A DNA stretch of 64,000 nt, taken from Leadbetterella lacunae (GTDB lineage Bacteria; Bacteroidota; Bacteroidia; Cytophagales; Spirosomataceae). Below the pieces are notes generated by a model that had not been told where the DNA came from, searched no databases, and worked only from the letters and a program-made list of their open reading frames with translations. The stretch lies in contig NZ_JBHRYQ010000001.1 of the NCBI RefSeq assembly GCF_042649125.1, positions 2,790,001-2,854,000 on the forward strand. The letters run 5' to 3'. Numbering within the stretch: position 1 is the stretch's first letter; each line of letters opens with the position of its first letter. The position numbers were made by a program, and so were the translations under genes. Shown piece by piece: positions 26,174 through 35,064 of this stretch.

Positions 26174-26587
26174 ATGAATCAAGCCGACATAAATGCAATA
26201 CAGGAAAAATTGGGAATAGAATTGCCAACTTTTTATGTAGAAACCATGCTTAATTACCCATTCCCGAAAGACTCTTTTGGTGAGGAATTTATGCTGCCCA
26301 ATAGTCCCGACATACTCTTGGATTGTAATGGAGTGTTTAGCAAAGAAGACAAGTGTTTTGCGGTTGGTTCCGATGGAGGAGAGTTCCTATATTACATAAA
26401 GCTTAATGGAAAAGAAACGGTTTACGTTTTTGACCTAGAAAAATCAGATGTTCACAATTCTATTGAGGCCCATAGCTGGAAGGCTTATTTGAAGAAAATC
26501 AAGAAAGTCCAAAAAGAAATCGAAGAAGATGAAAGACAAGAGGCAGAAAGGAAAAAAAATAAGAAATGGTGGCAGTTTTGGATATAA
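26174..26587 (+). CDS. SMI1/KNR4-family protein (immunity-like)
   Basis: The 137-residue protein fits the SMI1/KNR4 (SUKH) fold: IQEKLGIELPTFYVETM at the N-terminus, then the FAVGSDGGEFLYYI strand region with the typical GSDGGG-like turn, and the WKAYLKKIKKVQKEI helix. Bacterial SUKH proteins often neutralise nuclease or other polymorphic toxins, but no toxin gene is adjacent. The C-terminus reads KKNKKWWQFWI, like the tail of the 23641 protein. Cytoplasmic location is predicted. Confidence 0.85.
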   Translation: MNQADINAIQEKLGIELPTFYVETMLNYPFPKDSFGEEFMLPNSPDILLDCNGVFSKEDKCFAVGSDGGEFLYYIKLNGKETVYVFDLEKSDVHNSIEAHSWKAYLKKIKKVQKEIEEDERQEAERKKNKKWWQFWI

Positions 26588-26673
26588 AAACGAATAGATG
26601 AAAACTAATAAAAGTATGAAAAGCACACGATGAAGTGAGACAATAAAACTCAAATTCACGAACCTACCACCCT

Positions 26674-27207
26674 ATGTTACCGAAGTTACAAAAGATAGAA
26701 TATCCAAAAACCTCGACTTTTATTACCAACTCCATTTTAGCATTTATTGGAGCTTATTTGGATTATAAACTTGATTCATTTTACCTATTTCCAATTCTGT
26801 TTTCCATTGGTACACCTTTGATAAACTTAAAAGGCAATTTCTGGAAGAAACTAAAGCTAACATTTGTAATAGCTATAAGTATAACTTCTATTATTTTACT
26901 AACAATTGGATTTTCTTTTGCTTTTGGATTTATACTTATACCCGTACTTTTGACTGGTTTTGCAGGAAGTTTATCGTTATGGATTTTTAGCTTAACTATA
27001 GAAAAAGTTAAACCACCCTTTTTAATTTATCTAATCACTTTTATTTTATATTTGGCCCCTTTAGTTGTAGCTGAACAACACCTCAATCAAGCAATATTCC
27101 CCAAGGTAGTAAGTTTAAGGATCGCAGTCTTGTGGTCATGGAGTCTAATAGTTTCACTTGGAGTAAGTTTTAGCATTAATCCCCGCTCTTCATTGTCTAC
27201 AGACTAA
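26674..27207 (+). CDS. Polytopic membrane protein of unknown function
   Basis: The 177 residues comprise about five hydrophobic segments (around 17-31, 38-52, 63-85, 88-107 and 115-135) with a short polar C-terminus. I recognise no family. It is the last + strand gene of the accessory block and converges on the esterase gene at 27223. No attC-like core was found around it. Confidence 0.6.
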   Translation: MLPKLQKIEYPKTSTFITNSILAFIGAYLDYKLDSFYLFPILFSIGTPLINLKGNFWKKLKLTFVIAISITSIILLTIGFSFAFGFILIPVLLTGFAGSLSLWIFSLTIEKVKPPFLIYLITFILYLAPLVVAEQHLNQAIFPKVVSLRIAVLWSWSLIVSLGVSFSINPRSSLSTD

Positions 27208-27222
27208 GACCCAAACTTAACT

Positions 27223-28113
27223 CTACAATTCTTTCACAATATCCACTATTTGGTTCAATGCTTTTTTGGCTTCGCTCATTACTGGTAAAAATGGCCAAAT
27301 GTGCGGCATGCCTTCGCCTTCAAAAACTTGAATTGGGATGTTTTCTTGTTTTAACTTTTGAACAAAAATTTCGGAATCTGGGTACATGATATCTCGTGTG
27401 GCCGTAAACAGGTAAGTGGGCACGAAACCTTTGAAACTACCAAAAAGCGGAGAGATGACTTCACTTTTGAGGTCTATGCTGCCCGCACACATTTGTTTGG
27501 CAGAAACTACGCCTTTTTTAGATAACATGATGTCTGTTTTATCTATTTCGCCTATTGCGGGGTTCGCCAAACTAGCATCTAACACCGGCGAAACCAGGAC
27601 GATAGCCTTTGGCAAATCTTGGTGGGCTTTAATGAGACTTTGAACCAACAAAAGCATCAACGTGGCACCGAATGAGTCTCCCAAGAGTATTATGTTTTTT
27701 GAATCATACGTGGAGAGCGTGTCTCTATATACGGCTTCTATATTATGGTTAATTTCCGTAATTTGATGTTCGGGTGCTTTCGGGTAATCTATCAGTAAAG
27801 CCTTGGTTTTTGTATGCTTTACGATGTGAGCTAGGCTGTTCCAATGCAAATCAGATGGACCAGAAATAGAAGCCCCACCGTGGCAAAATAAGATAATATT
27901 TTCCGAAGATACCTGCAGGTCAAAAACCTCTGTAACTTTTGATTTTTCGATATTAAAAGACCTAAAACTTAGCCCTAAAACATCCTTAGTGGTAGGTGTA
28001 TGCTTATCGTCTTTTCTCAGTTTCAAATAATCAATGGGCTCTTGCGAAAAGTCTTTTTTGATGCCTTTTAGTTTAATTACCAAGGCCGTGAGGTAGTAGG
28101 AGATGCTTTTCAT
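27223..28113 (-). CDS. Alpha/beta hydrolase, HSL-type esterase
   Basis: The 296-residue protein shows the hormone-sensitive-lipase family signatures: the oxyanion motif HGGA (78-81), the nucleophile elbow GDSFGA with S147, an acid in RDIMYPD and a histidine in MPHIWPF near the C-terminus. Such enzymes hydrolyse short-chain esters. There is no signal peptide, so it is probably cytoplasmic. It may be co-transcribed with nothing: the GNAT gene upstream lies 64 bases away on the same strand and could share its transcript. Confidence 0.88.
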   Translation of the reverse strand: MKSISYYLTALVIKLKGIKKDFSQEPIDYLKLRKDDKHTPTTKDVLGLSFRSFNIEKSKVTEVFDLQVSSENIILFCHGGASISGPSDLHWNSLAHIVKHTKTKALLIDYPKAPEHQITEINHNIEAVYRDTLSTYDSKNIILLGDSFGATLMLLLVQSLIKAHQDLPKAIVLVSPVLDASLANPAIGEIDKTDIMLSKKGVVSAKQMCAGSIDLKSEVISPLFGSFKGFVPTYLFTATRDIMYPDSEIFVQKLKQENIPIQVFEGEGMPHIWPFLPVMSEAKKALNQIVDIVKEL

Positions 28114-28177
28114 GCTTATAATATTAGTCTTCGCAATGTCATCAAATTTTATATGAATTCAAAAAGATATGCAGGCA

Positions 28178-28615
28178 CTATTTTTTCGCCCAAATTTCAT
28201 ACGGCATCTCAAATTTTATTTCATCTTCACCGTATGAGCCCATCGGCATCCACCCCGCTTGTCTATAAAAATAATCCGCCCTAGTGTTTGCTGTGGTACT
28301 AAGCCAAACCGTGGTTTTTGTTTTAGAAAAATACCAATCGAGCATTAATCGATGAAGCTCATATCCTATTCCTTTTTTCTCAAATTCTTGCTTTAAAAAC
28401 AAAGCCCAAATATTATGGTCTACGAAGTCAACAATAGCAAAACCAACAATTTTGTTTTCTATTTCACAAACCCAGCCTTTGCCATTTTGAGTGATAAAGC
28501 TGTGGTAATCGGCGTAGGTAACTTTGTTAGGGTCTAACAATACGTTTTCATTTACAGAATTTCGAATAGTCTGCATTTGGTAAATGTCCTCCACTTTTGC
28601 TTCTCTAAAAATCAT
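28178..28615 (-). CDS. GNAT-family N-acetyltransferase
   Basis: The 145 residues have the GNAT order: N-terminal strand-helix (IFREAKVEDIYQMQTIR), the strand-forming VGFAIVDFVDHNIWALFL, the acetyl-CoA loop region QEFEKKGIGYELHRLM (Q/R-x-x-G-x-G/A variant), and a C-terminal DYFYRQAGW that resembles the family's FYxxxGF. The substrate is unknown. It lies upstream of the esterase gene on the same strand. Confidence 0.85.
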   Translation of the reverse strand: MIFREAKVEDIYQMQTIRNSVNENVLLDPNKVTYADYHSFITQNGKGWVCEIENKIVGFAIVDFVDHNIWALFLKQEFEKKGIGYELHRLMLDWYFSKTKTTVWLSTTANTRADYFYRQAGWMPMGSYGEDEIKFEMPYEIWAKK

Positions 28616-28962
28616 ATTAAAACTAAGAATTTTTTGCCCTACCTCATTAATTCACGCGTATACAAAACTATAATTTTCGCCGCATATCCAAAGCACCTGC
28701 GGGCGTATGTTTTGGTATTTTGGTTTGTATTTTCTGTTTGGTTGGTATAAAATGACGTCTTTGGAGCCGTATTGGGAAATAGGGAAACGCTTATTAAAGT
28801 ATTGCACTATTGTTTTTAATTTTGCTAAAGTTCAATAACCACCGCCTTCGGGTATGAAGACCTGTTGGTGGAAATAAATATAGTTTTTCAAAAAATGACG
28901 AAAGACTTAAGTAAACTATATATAAATTGAATCTGAATAAATTATATCAAAATTCTCAGTTA
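28616..28962. other. Intergenic region, no gene
   Basis: I see no credible coding frame. There is a hairpin-forming stretch at about 28838-28876 (CCACC...CTTC...GAAG...GGTGG) and a TAATTTTG at 28817-28824 that matches the -7 consensus upstream of the broken acetyltransferase, without a well-spaced TTG. Confidence 0.5.
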
Positions 28963-29520
28963 ATGAATAAAACGATTTTTGACCGGATGCTGGATGGAGG
29001 TGTCATTCAAAACAGTGACCCTGATTTTCCGAAGGTTTTTGAGCAAGTAAGCCTCACTAAGAAGTTGAGCCTAAAATAAAATACAGAATCCGACGCTGAA
29101 AAAATTAGAGAAATATTAAGTGAAATTATAGGAAAAGAAGTCGATACTAGCACTACGGTTTTCACACCTTTTAATACCAATTTTGGCAAGCACATTACCA
29201 TCGGAAAGAACGTATTTGTAAATCAAGGCTGTACTTTTTTAGATTTGGGAGGAATACATATTGAAGATGATGTGCTGATAGGGCCTAATGTGCAGTTAAT
29301 TACAGAGAACCATGCTATTAACCCTGCCGAACGAAAAGCTCTAATTTTAAATAAAATAATAATAGAAAAGAATGTTTGGATTGCCGCTGGAGCAATCATT
29401 CTGCCGGGCATTACAGTGGGCCAAAACTCAGTTGTGGCGGCTGGGGCAGTAGTAACCAAAGATGTGCCTGCCAATACCGTTGTGGCTGGAGTACCTGCCA
29501 AAGTAATTAAGAATTTGTAA
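28963..29520 (+). pseudogene. LacA/Maa/NodL-type O-acetyltransferase with one in-frame stop
   Basis: From ATG 28963 the frame reads 38 residues (MNKTIFDRMLDGGVIQNSDP...), meets TAA at 29077-29079, and continues in the same frame for 146 more residues to 29520. The full length, about 185 codons, is normal for the sugar/maltose acetyltransferase family. The downstream part has the hexapeptide beta-helix (IGPNVQLITENHAINP, VWIAAGAIILPGITVG, VVAAGAVVTKDVPANTVV) with the catalytic-type histidine in ENHAI. A single CAA-to-TAA change would explain it. It could also be a sequencing error. Confidence 0.8.
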
Positions 29521-29619
29521 GAAAGGGATTATTCCACTTCTCCTTTTTCTCCTGAATAAGTAGCCGCATCCATCGAACTTTAGGTCTTTCTTTTAAAAAA
29601 AAACACCCCTCCATAAACC

Positions 29620-29657
29620 AAAAAAATGGCGAAAGAACCATTACGTTCTTCCGCCAT
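29620..29657 (-). terminator. Intrinsic terminator for the 29681 gene
   Basis: On the minus strand, ATGGCGGAAGAAC pairs with GTTCTTTCGCCAT, with one G-U pair, followed by a T-run. It lies just past the stop of the minus-strand lipoprotein gene. The + strand reading could also stop the acetyltransferase transcript. Confidence 0.7.
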
Positions 29658-29680
29658 AAAATGTTTCGTGTTAAATAATT

Positions 29681-30649
29681 TTAATTTCCGCGTTTTGTGC
29701 TTTTTTTGGTGGTAGGCGTAGTGGAACTTGGCGTTGAGTTTCGCGACCTCGACGAACCTGTGCTCGGCGTAGGATTTGCTCTTTTTTCTCCTCTTGAAGT
29801 TCTCGTTTCTGGTGTGCTCGGGTTTGTCCGTGCTGGGCTCGACTGCGTGCCTCTACTCCTATCGTTTCGATTGTCACGCGTGTTTGGAGTTCGCGTATTG
29901 TCCATTCTTCGACTTCTGTCCAAATCCGCCTTGTTTCTAACGTCCTTGTTTCGGTTGTCAAACGAGCCGTTGGGCTGCTTGCTCGAGTAGTCGTCTCTCC
30001 GTACCTGACTTTGTAGTTTTGGGGCAAGGGTGCTTCTTCTCTCGTTGGTAAAATTGTACGTGTTTTTTACGTTTCGTCTTACCACCACATGATTTACATA
30101 CCTATTTACAGGCCATGGATTCCAAGGGCGGTAGTAGCTCGGATAATTTGAATAATAAAACGGTGACTGCCAGGGAGCATAATAGGGCGACCAAAACAAA
30201 TCCATATAAAACGGTCTGCCGTAGTAAACGGGATTTATGATGTAGTTGTTCCCATAAAAATACGGGTTACCAATCACCTGCACATATGGGCTGCTGTTGT
30301 AGTTTCGGTCTACATCGATGGTGGCCACGTCTTGAAATACGTTATTACCCAATGCCGCTTGGATGGTTATCAGGTGGGCGGTTCCTTCTACCGACTCTAC
30401 CACTCTGAGGTAATCTATGAAGCCGTCGTTGTTAAGATCAAGGTTAGACAAATGCTCGTTTTCGTCGTTTAGTATTCGCTCAAACTCCTCCAAGTTTCTG
30501 ACCTCACCAAACACCGATGCCACGGCTTGCAGGTCTAAATTATCGGCAATATCGGGGCTCGTTACCTGAATATTTGTATTTTTTTGACTTACGCATCCAC
30601 TGAAAACCAGCAGCAGAATAAGCAAATACGGAATTGTGTTATTTTTCAT
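29681..30649 (-). CDS. Lipoprotein with low-complexity Arg/Ser/Thr/Pro tail
   Basis: The 322-residue protein has a lipobox FSGC at about residue 18. Residues 40-110 contain an EF-hand-like loop (DLNNDGFIDYLRV) within a compact domain. Residues 115-175 are rich in Y, P and W (YYGRPFYMDLFWSPYYAPW). About 130 C-terminal residues are low complexity, basic and R/S/T/P/N-rich, probably disordered. I recognise no named family, although similar proteins are frequent in Bacteroidota. The envelope location is inferred from the lipobox. Confidence 0.75.
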   Translation of the reverse strand: MKNNTIPYLLILLLVFSGCVSQKNTNIQVTSPDIADNLDLQAVASVFGEVRNLEEFERILNDENEHLSNLDLNNDGFIDYLRVVESVEGTAHLITIQAALGNNVFQDVATIDVDRNYNSSPYVQVIGNPYFYGNNYIINPVYYGRPFYMDLFWSPYYAPWQSPFYYSNYPSYYRPWNPWPVNRYVNHVVVRRNVKNTYNFTNERRSTLAPKLQSQVRRDDYSSKQPNGSFDNRNKDVRNKADLDRSRRMDNTRTPNTRDNRNDRSRGTQSSPARTNPSTPETRTSRGEKRANPTPSTGSSRSRNSTPSSTTPTTKKSTKRGN

Positions 30650-30821
30650 AATTATGCTATTTATATAAGTAAACTTAAGCTATAAAAATATCATTCCCTA
30701 TGACATTGAGTAGGTTTTGGGGTATTACTCCGATCGTTTTTAGGCGAGTGAAGTTATTAAAACTCTTATTTTATACTCCTAAAAAAATCAGAAACTTCAA
30801 TATATCCGTGGCTTTTGACCT

Positions 30822-31841
30822 TTAAAGCACCGCAGCTTCTAAAAACTGAATAATACCCATGTCGGCGTTTATTTCTGCTTCTAAGCCAACTGGCATTGTA
30901 AATTTATTGGCAATATGACCGATCATGGCACCTGCAAAAGCCGGTTTTTTAGTTGGTTTTAAGTGGTCTTCCCAGAGGTCTTCGAGAGTAAGTGAGCCAT
31001 AGCTGCCAGAGCCGGGTTCACACTTAGTACATTTACCAAAAACAAAGCCGTTCATTTTGTCAAAAGCCCCACAAAGTTTTAGGTGATTGAGCATTCTGTC
31101 TATACGATAGGGGGCTTCTTCCACGTCTTCACAAAACAATATGGCGTTTTTGAAATCGGGCACATAGTCAGAACCCAAAATATGACAAAGAACGGTCAAG
31201 TTGCCGCCCACCAATTTACCTCGACTGCTGCCCTTGTTTATCGTGGTGATGCGGTCGTCTACCTGTGTGAGGTTGTCGCCCTTACTTTTGGGATTTTCGT
31301 ATTTAACTTTTTCGGCGTTCATCAGTACACTTTTAAAGTAATTCACCGAAAACTCATTCCAGGTGGAGCTGCCCACAGGCCCATGAAAAGTCACGAGCCC
31401 CGTTTTAGCATGTATACCGAGCAGCAAAGCCGTTACGTCAGAATACCCCACTATTACCTTCGGATTCTTTTTTATGACATCGTAGTTTAGCAAAGGCAAA
31501 AGCCTCGCACAGCCCCAGCCGCCATGCACACACACAATGCCGCTTACATCCGTATCGGCAAACATGTCGTTGAGGTCGGCGGCACGATCCTCGTCTGTAC
31601 CCGCCAAATATCCGTATCGCTTCCAAATGTTTTTACCCAGTTTAACTTTAAAACCCAAAGCCTCCATAGACTCCACCACCACCTGCACGCCCTCTTTGTT
31701 AAAAGCCGGTGCAGCCGGACAAACCAACCCTATGGTGTCCCCTATTTTTAGCCGTTTGGCTTTTATAATAGCTCCAGTTTCTACAGACAGCCCCAGTGCG
31801 GGAGCAATAGCGATGTTTTGAAGGAAGTTTCTACGGTTCAT
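30822..31841 (-). CDS. S66-family LD-carboxypeptidase
   Basis: The 339-residue protein starts MNRRNFLQNIAIAPALGLS, a twin-arginine-like export signal. The S66 signatures are present: IGLVCPAAP (37-45), GIVCVHGGWG (101-110), nucleophile S134 in VGYSD, a central acid in FCEDVEEAPYRIDRML, and a C-terminal GAMIGHIANKFTMPVG with the expected histidine. The family removes D-Ala from L,D-linked tetrapeptides in peptidoglycan recycling. Export would be unusual for cytoplasmic LdcA but is common for secreted Bacteroidota members. Confidence 0.9.
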   Translation of the reverse strand: MNRRNFLQNIAIAPALGLSVETGAIIKAKRLKIGDTIGLVCPAAPAFNKEGVQVVVESMEALGFKVKLGKNIWKRYGYLAGTDEDRAADLNDMFADTDVSGIVCVHGGWGCARLLPLLNYDVIKKNPKVIVGYSDVTALLLGIHAKTGLVTFHGPVGSSTWNEFSVNYFKSVLMNAEKVKYENPKSKGDNLTQVDDRITTINKGSSRGKLVGGNLTVLCHILGSDYVPDFKNAILFCEDVEEAPYRIDRMLNHLKLCGAFDKMNGFVFGKCTKCEPGSGSYGSLTLEDLWEDHLKPTKKPAFAGAMIGHIANKFTMPVGLEAEINADMGIIQFLEAAVL

Positions 31842-31964
31842 GGTTTTTTATGATTGTTTAAAAGCAAGTAAAAATATACCAATAAAATCAAATTACCGAT
31901 TGCATGAAAAAGTAAATTGAAGCGATAGGGTAAATTGGAGGTAAGCTTTGGGCAATTAAACAGA

Positions 31965-31999
31965 TCTTGGGGAAATAGTAAAATTATCGTCTAAATTTG
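31965..31999 (+). promoter_or_regulatory. Candidate Bacteroidota-type promoter of the PAS-LuxR gene
   Basis: TTGG at 31965-31968 and TAAATTTG at 31992-31999 fit the TTTG/TAnnTTTG pattern with a slightly long spacer of about 24 bases. The -7 element lies 50 bases before the ATG at 32050. Confidence 0.45.
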
Positions 32000-32049
32000 T
32001 CAGATTAATAATCAATGAAAACTTAATTAGCAATAGCTCTTCCATAAAT

Positions 32050-32820
32050 ATGGCTGAACAGAATAGTATCGAAGACATATTTTTAAAGTTTCTTAATGAA
32101 TTTCAATTTGATGAAGAAGCTCTGGATTACTCATTGGTAAAAAAACACGCCCAAATTTTACAAACGCTATCTGACATTGGCAACTCAGGCACTGGGATAT
32201 TTGATTTTAGTAAAAGAAAAATTATTTTTTATTCTTCAAACTATGGCGGTTTACTCGGCTATAGACCAACGGATTATGAAAAAACGGGACAAACATTTTT
32301 TGCGGAGAAGATTCACCCCGATGATGCCCATAAATTGAGCAAAAATGGGGTTACTATTTTAAAACTAATGCGTAAGTTTTCGAATGATGAAAAACTAAAT
32401 CACAAACATGTCTACGAATACAGAATACGTAATGCTGAAAACAAATATGTAAGATTAATAGAACAATATCAGGTTTTGGAACTAGATGCCAAAGGCCAAC
32501 CTTGGCTAATGCTCATCATCCAAGATTTATCTCCAAGTCAGAACGAAGCCGAAGGCTGCAAATGTCAAATGCTTAACTTCAGAACAGGCCAAATAATACC
32601 AATAGAAGTACCAGCTAAAGTCGAATTTGAGCTTACAAAAAGAGAACTAGAGATTTTAAAATTTGTCAAAGAAGGATTATTAAGTAAGGAAATTTCGGAT
32701 AAATTATCGATAAGCGTTCACACCGTAAACACACACCGCCAACGGTTTTTGGAAAAACTAGGGGCAAACAATTCTCTGGAAGCCGTTATTTTTGCTTCCA
32801 AATTTGGGCTTTTAGACTAA
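32050..32820 (+). CDS. PAS-domain LuxR-family transcriptional regulator
   Basis: The 256-residue protein has an N-terminal PAS-like domain (about 45-165: GTGIFDFSKRKIIFYSS ... LMLIIQDLSP) and a C-terminal LuxR helix-turn-helix (about 193-250: ELTKRELEILKFVKEGLLSK, ISVHTVNTHRQRFLEKLG). There is no receiver domain, so it senses a signal through PAS rather than by phosphotransfer. The target is unknown; the S66 gene is divergently oriented across a 208-base region holding the candidate promoter. Confidence 0.9.
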   Translation: MAEQNSIEDIFLKFLNEFQFDEEALDYSLVKKHAQILQTLSDIGNSGTGIFDFSKRKIIFYSSNYGGLLGYRPTDYEKTGQTFFAEKIHPDDAHKLSKNGVTILKLMRKFSNDEKLNHKHVYEYRIRNAENKYVRLIEQYQVLELDAKGQPWLMLIIQDLSPSQNEAEGCKCQMLNFRTGQIIPIEVPAKVEFELTKRELEILKFVKEGLLSKEISDKLSISVHTVNTHRQRFLEKLGANNSLEAVIFASKFGLLD

Positions 32821-33165
32821 ACAGTACTGATAAATCAGTATTGTAGGAACTCAAATATCAAGTGAAATTTGTGGAATAATTCACTTAATATTATTTAGAT
32901 GCTCTACAAAAATCTCATCTTTCTATTTATTTATGGTTCGCCATATGCTCGGTTTTCTTCCGAAGCTACTTGCCGTGTAGTTTTTAGTTGCTCCGCCAAA
33001 AAGCTCACTTAAAACCACGTGAGAGTAAGTTCTTTATACAGGTAAAAACCAAGCTTTAAAGAACAACAATAAAAATCAAATAGAGGAAGAAAAACAGCAT
33101 AATACCCTCCATTAGTCTTCAAAGTAGAATTTTAGAAATGATTACACGTAAAAATAATCGTAACC
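32821..33165. other. Intergenic region, no gene
   Basis: No coding frame can be supported. The stretch includes a CT/GC mixed segment (about 32940-33030) with small inverted pieces such as CACGTG, but no terminator or promoter good enough to call. Confidence 0.4.
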
Positions 33166-33843
33166 ATGAACGCAAAAAGAAAATCAGCTTTTAGAATCGG
33201 GGCTTTATTTATCATTGCCGCGGTAACTTCAATTATTGGCCTGAATTTGTATAACCCAATACTACAAGATTCGAACTTTATTATAAAGAGCCCAAGTTCT
33301 GGGAATCAAATTTTCTGGGGAGCTTTTATGGAAATAATTTTGGTATTTTCAGTGATAGGCACATCCGTAACTTTCTATCCTGTACTAAAAAAGCACAACG
33401 AATCTCTTGCTATCGCTGCGGTATGTTTTAGAGTGCTAGAAGCAGTTATTATAACTCTTGGTATCATTAGTTTATTGGCTATCATTAGTCTAAATAACGA
33501 ATATATTTCAGAAGGCGAATCTCAAAGCTCTACCTATTTAATTATAGGCAAGCTGATGGTTTCAATCCATAATTGGACTTTTTTATTCGGACCCAATATT
33601 GCCTTAGGGCCAAGTACTTTTATGACATCTTATATACTTTATAAAAATAATCTTGTGCCAAAGTTTATTGCCATATTGGGCTTAATCGGTGGGCCTATGA
33701 TTTGTTTGAGTGGAATATTTGTAATGTTTGGTCTTTTTTCACAACTTTCTATTTGGGGTTTAATAACCGCCATTCCTGTATTTTTCTACGAAATGAGCTT
33801 GGCAATTCGGTTGATTGTGAAAGGTTTTAAAACCCAGGATTAA
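33166..33843 (+). CDS. DUF4386 family membrane protein
   Basis: The 225-residue protein has about six membrane segments and the DUF4386 pattern: an N-terminal RIGALFIIAAVTSIIG, a central CFRVLEAVIITLGIISLL, NWTFLFGPNIALGPSTFM and a final PVFFYEMSLAIRLIVKGF. The function of the family is unknown. It stands alone on the + strand ahead of the DoxX-like gene. Confidence 0.85.
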   Translation: MNAKRKSAFRIGALFIIAAVTSIIGLNLYNPILQDSNFIIKSPSSGNQIFWGAFMEIILVFSVIGTSVTFYPVLKKHNESLAIAAVCFRVLEAVIITLGIISLLAIISLNNEYISEGESQSSTYLIIGKLMVSIHNWTFLFGPNIALGPSTFMTSYILYKNNLVPKFIAILGLIGGPMICLSGIFVMFGLFSQLSIWGLITAIPVFFYEMSLAIRLIVKGFKTQD

Positions 33844-34030
33844 ATAAAAACCAGCAATTTATCTGCTAAATGCGACAAACCTTATCAAACCACACGATGC
33901 ATCCTAAAAGTCAAGCAACAAAAGTATTGGAATAAAGAAAAAAAGGTGTTGATTTGGCGTAAAATTCAAAAAAGCAACCGAAAAGCATTCGTTTACAAAC
34001 AAGCAATGAAAATAAAAACCTCTCTTATCT

Positions 34031-34420
34031 ATGACTACCCATATTACTTTTCTGCGGATTGGGCTTGCGGTTATATTTATGTCACACAGCGTACCTGGCA
34101 TGTTCAATAACGGAGTCAACGATTTTGGAAACCTATATCTTAACGAAGTAGGATTTTCGCCCTTTGGCCTACCTTTGGCTTGGGCCATAAAGCTATCCCA
34201 TGTTGCTTTAGTGATTTCATTGCTTACCAATAAATACCTTAAAATAAATGCTATTATAACTATACTTGTGCTTTTGTTCGGTATCGGAATGATACATGTG
34301 CACGAGGGTTGGTTTGTAGTTGGTGGCGGTCGAAATGGGGTAGAGTTTAACTTTATACTAATTATGTGCTTGCTACACCTAATGTATCCAAATTTTTTAA
34401 AAGTTATAAAAAAACACTAA
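34031..34420 (+). CDS. DoxX-family membrane protein
   Basis: The 129 residues form four membrane segments with DoxX-type features: an N-terminal FLRIGLAVIFMSHSVPGMFN, a middle ALVISLLTNKY and a GWFVVGGGRNGVEF segment before the last helix, as in many Bacteroidota members. DoxX proteins are inner-membrane proteins sometimes linked to thiosulfate or redox stress. No such partner lies beside it here. Confidence 0.82.
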   Translation: MTTHITFLRIGLAVIFMSHSVPGMFNNGVNDFGNLYLNEVGFSPFGLPLAWAIKLSHVALVISLLTNKYLKINAIITILVLLFGIGMIHVHEGWFVVGGGRNGVEFNFILIMCLLHLMYPNFLKVIKKH

Positions 34421-34522
34421 TTTCTAAAAGATAAAAATAAAACGAAAAACAGCTAAATTTGAATGAAAACAGTTGTTAATAATTATAATTCCAAGCACCT
34501 TAAAATTTAACAATTAAAGAAA

Positions 34523-35017
34523 ATGGCAAATTATAAAGCAGTAATATCAGAAAATGCCGAGAAACCATATGCAGCTCTTCGCAGAGAAGTTGCACAACAA
34601 GAAATCCCAAATGAGATTCCTCCCTTAGTTGATGTTTTGTTGAATTTACTTCAGGAAGCTAATATCAAACCAAACGGAGAATGTTTCTTCAGATATATAT
34701 CATGCTCGAACGACGGGCAAATGGTGATAGAAGCGGGTTTTCCTGTTGAAAAAGTAGACTTAAAATCTGAAATTATCCAATTCGGTTCTTTCCCAGAAGG
34801 CAAATACCTAAGCGTAATCCACGATGGAGACTATGGAAATTTAATTGAGGCCCACAAATATTTAGAAAATTACGCCAAAACGAATAATTTGACGCTAGAC
34901 GAAAGTAAAACTGAATCAGGCGTTGTATGGGGAAGCAGAGCAGAAATTTATTTGACCGAGCCTGACTTGACCCCAATTGAAGACTGGAAAACAGAAGTTT
35001 CATTTCTTCTAAAATAG
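34523..35017 (+). CDS. GyrI-like (effector-binding) domain protein
   Basis: The 164 residues match stand-alone GyrI-like/AraC effector-binding domains: ISENAEKPYAALRREV at the N-terminus, FFRYISCSNDGQMVIEAGFPV in the middle, the GKYLSVIHDGDYGNLIEAH segment, and the final EIYLTEPDLTPIEDWKTEV. Such proteins bind small hydrophobic ligands; some bind gyrase. No DNA-binding domain is attached. It is followed after 47 bases by a methyltransferase gene on the same strand. Confidence 0.85.
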   Translation: MANYKAVISENAEKPYAALRREVAQQEIPNEIPPLVDVLLNLLQEANIKPNGECFFRYISCSNDGQMVIEAGFPVEKVDLKSEIIQFGSFPEGKYLSVIHDGDYGNLIEAHKYLENYAKTNNLTLDESKTESGVVWGSRAEIYLTEPDLTPIEDWKTEVSFLLK

Positions 35018-35064
35018 AAAGTTTCCTACACGAGTGAAATTTTGGAAGAAAAAATTTGTAAATA

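Noticed and set aside
26174..26587. A toxin-immunity pair at the SMI1/KNR4 gene
   Set aside because: No toxin-like gene (nuclease, RHS, deaminase domain) is adjacent; the neighbours are a non-coding repeat and a membrane protein.
1..27200. An integron integrase (IntI) gene
   Set aside because: No tyrosine-recombinase motifs are seen in any frame of the window; the only recombinases are the two IS110-type transposases.
29671..30027. Arg/Thr-rich minus-strand ORF and its opposite-strand partner at 29697
   Set aside because: Both are other-frame readings of the low-complexity tail of the lipoprotein at 29681-30649.
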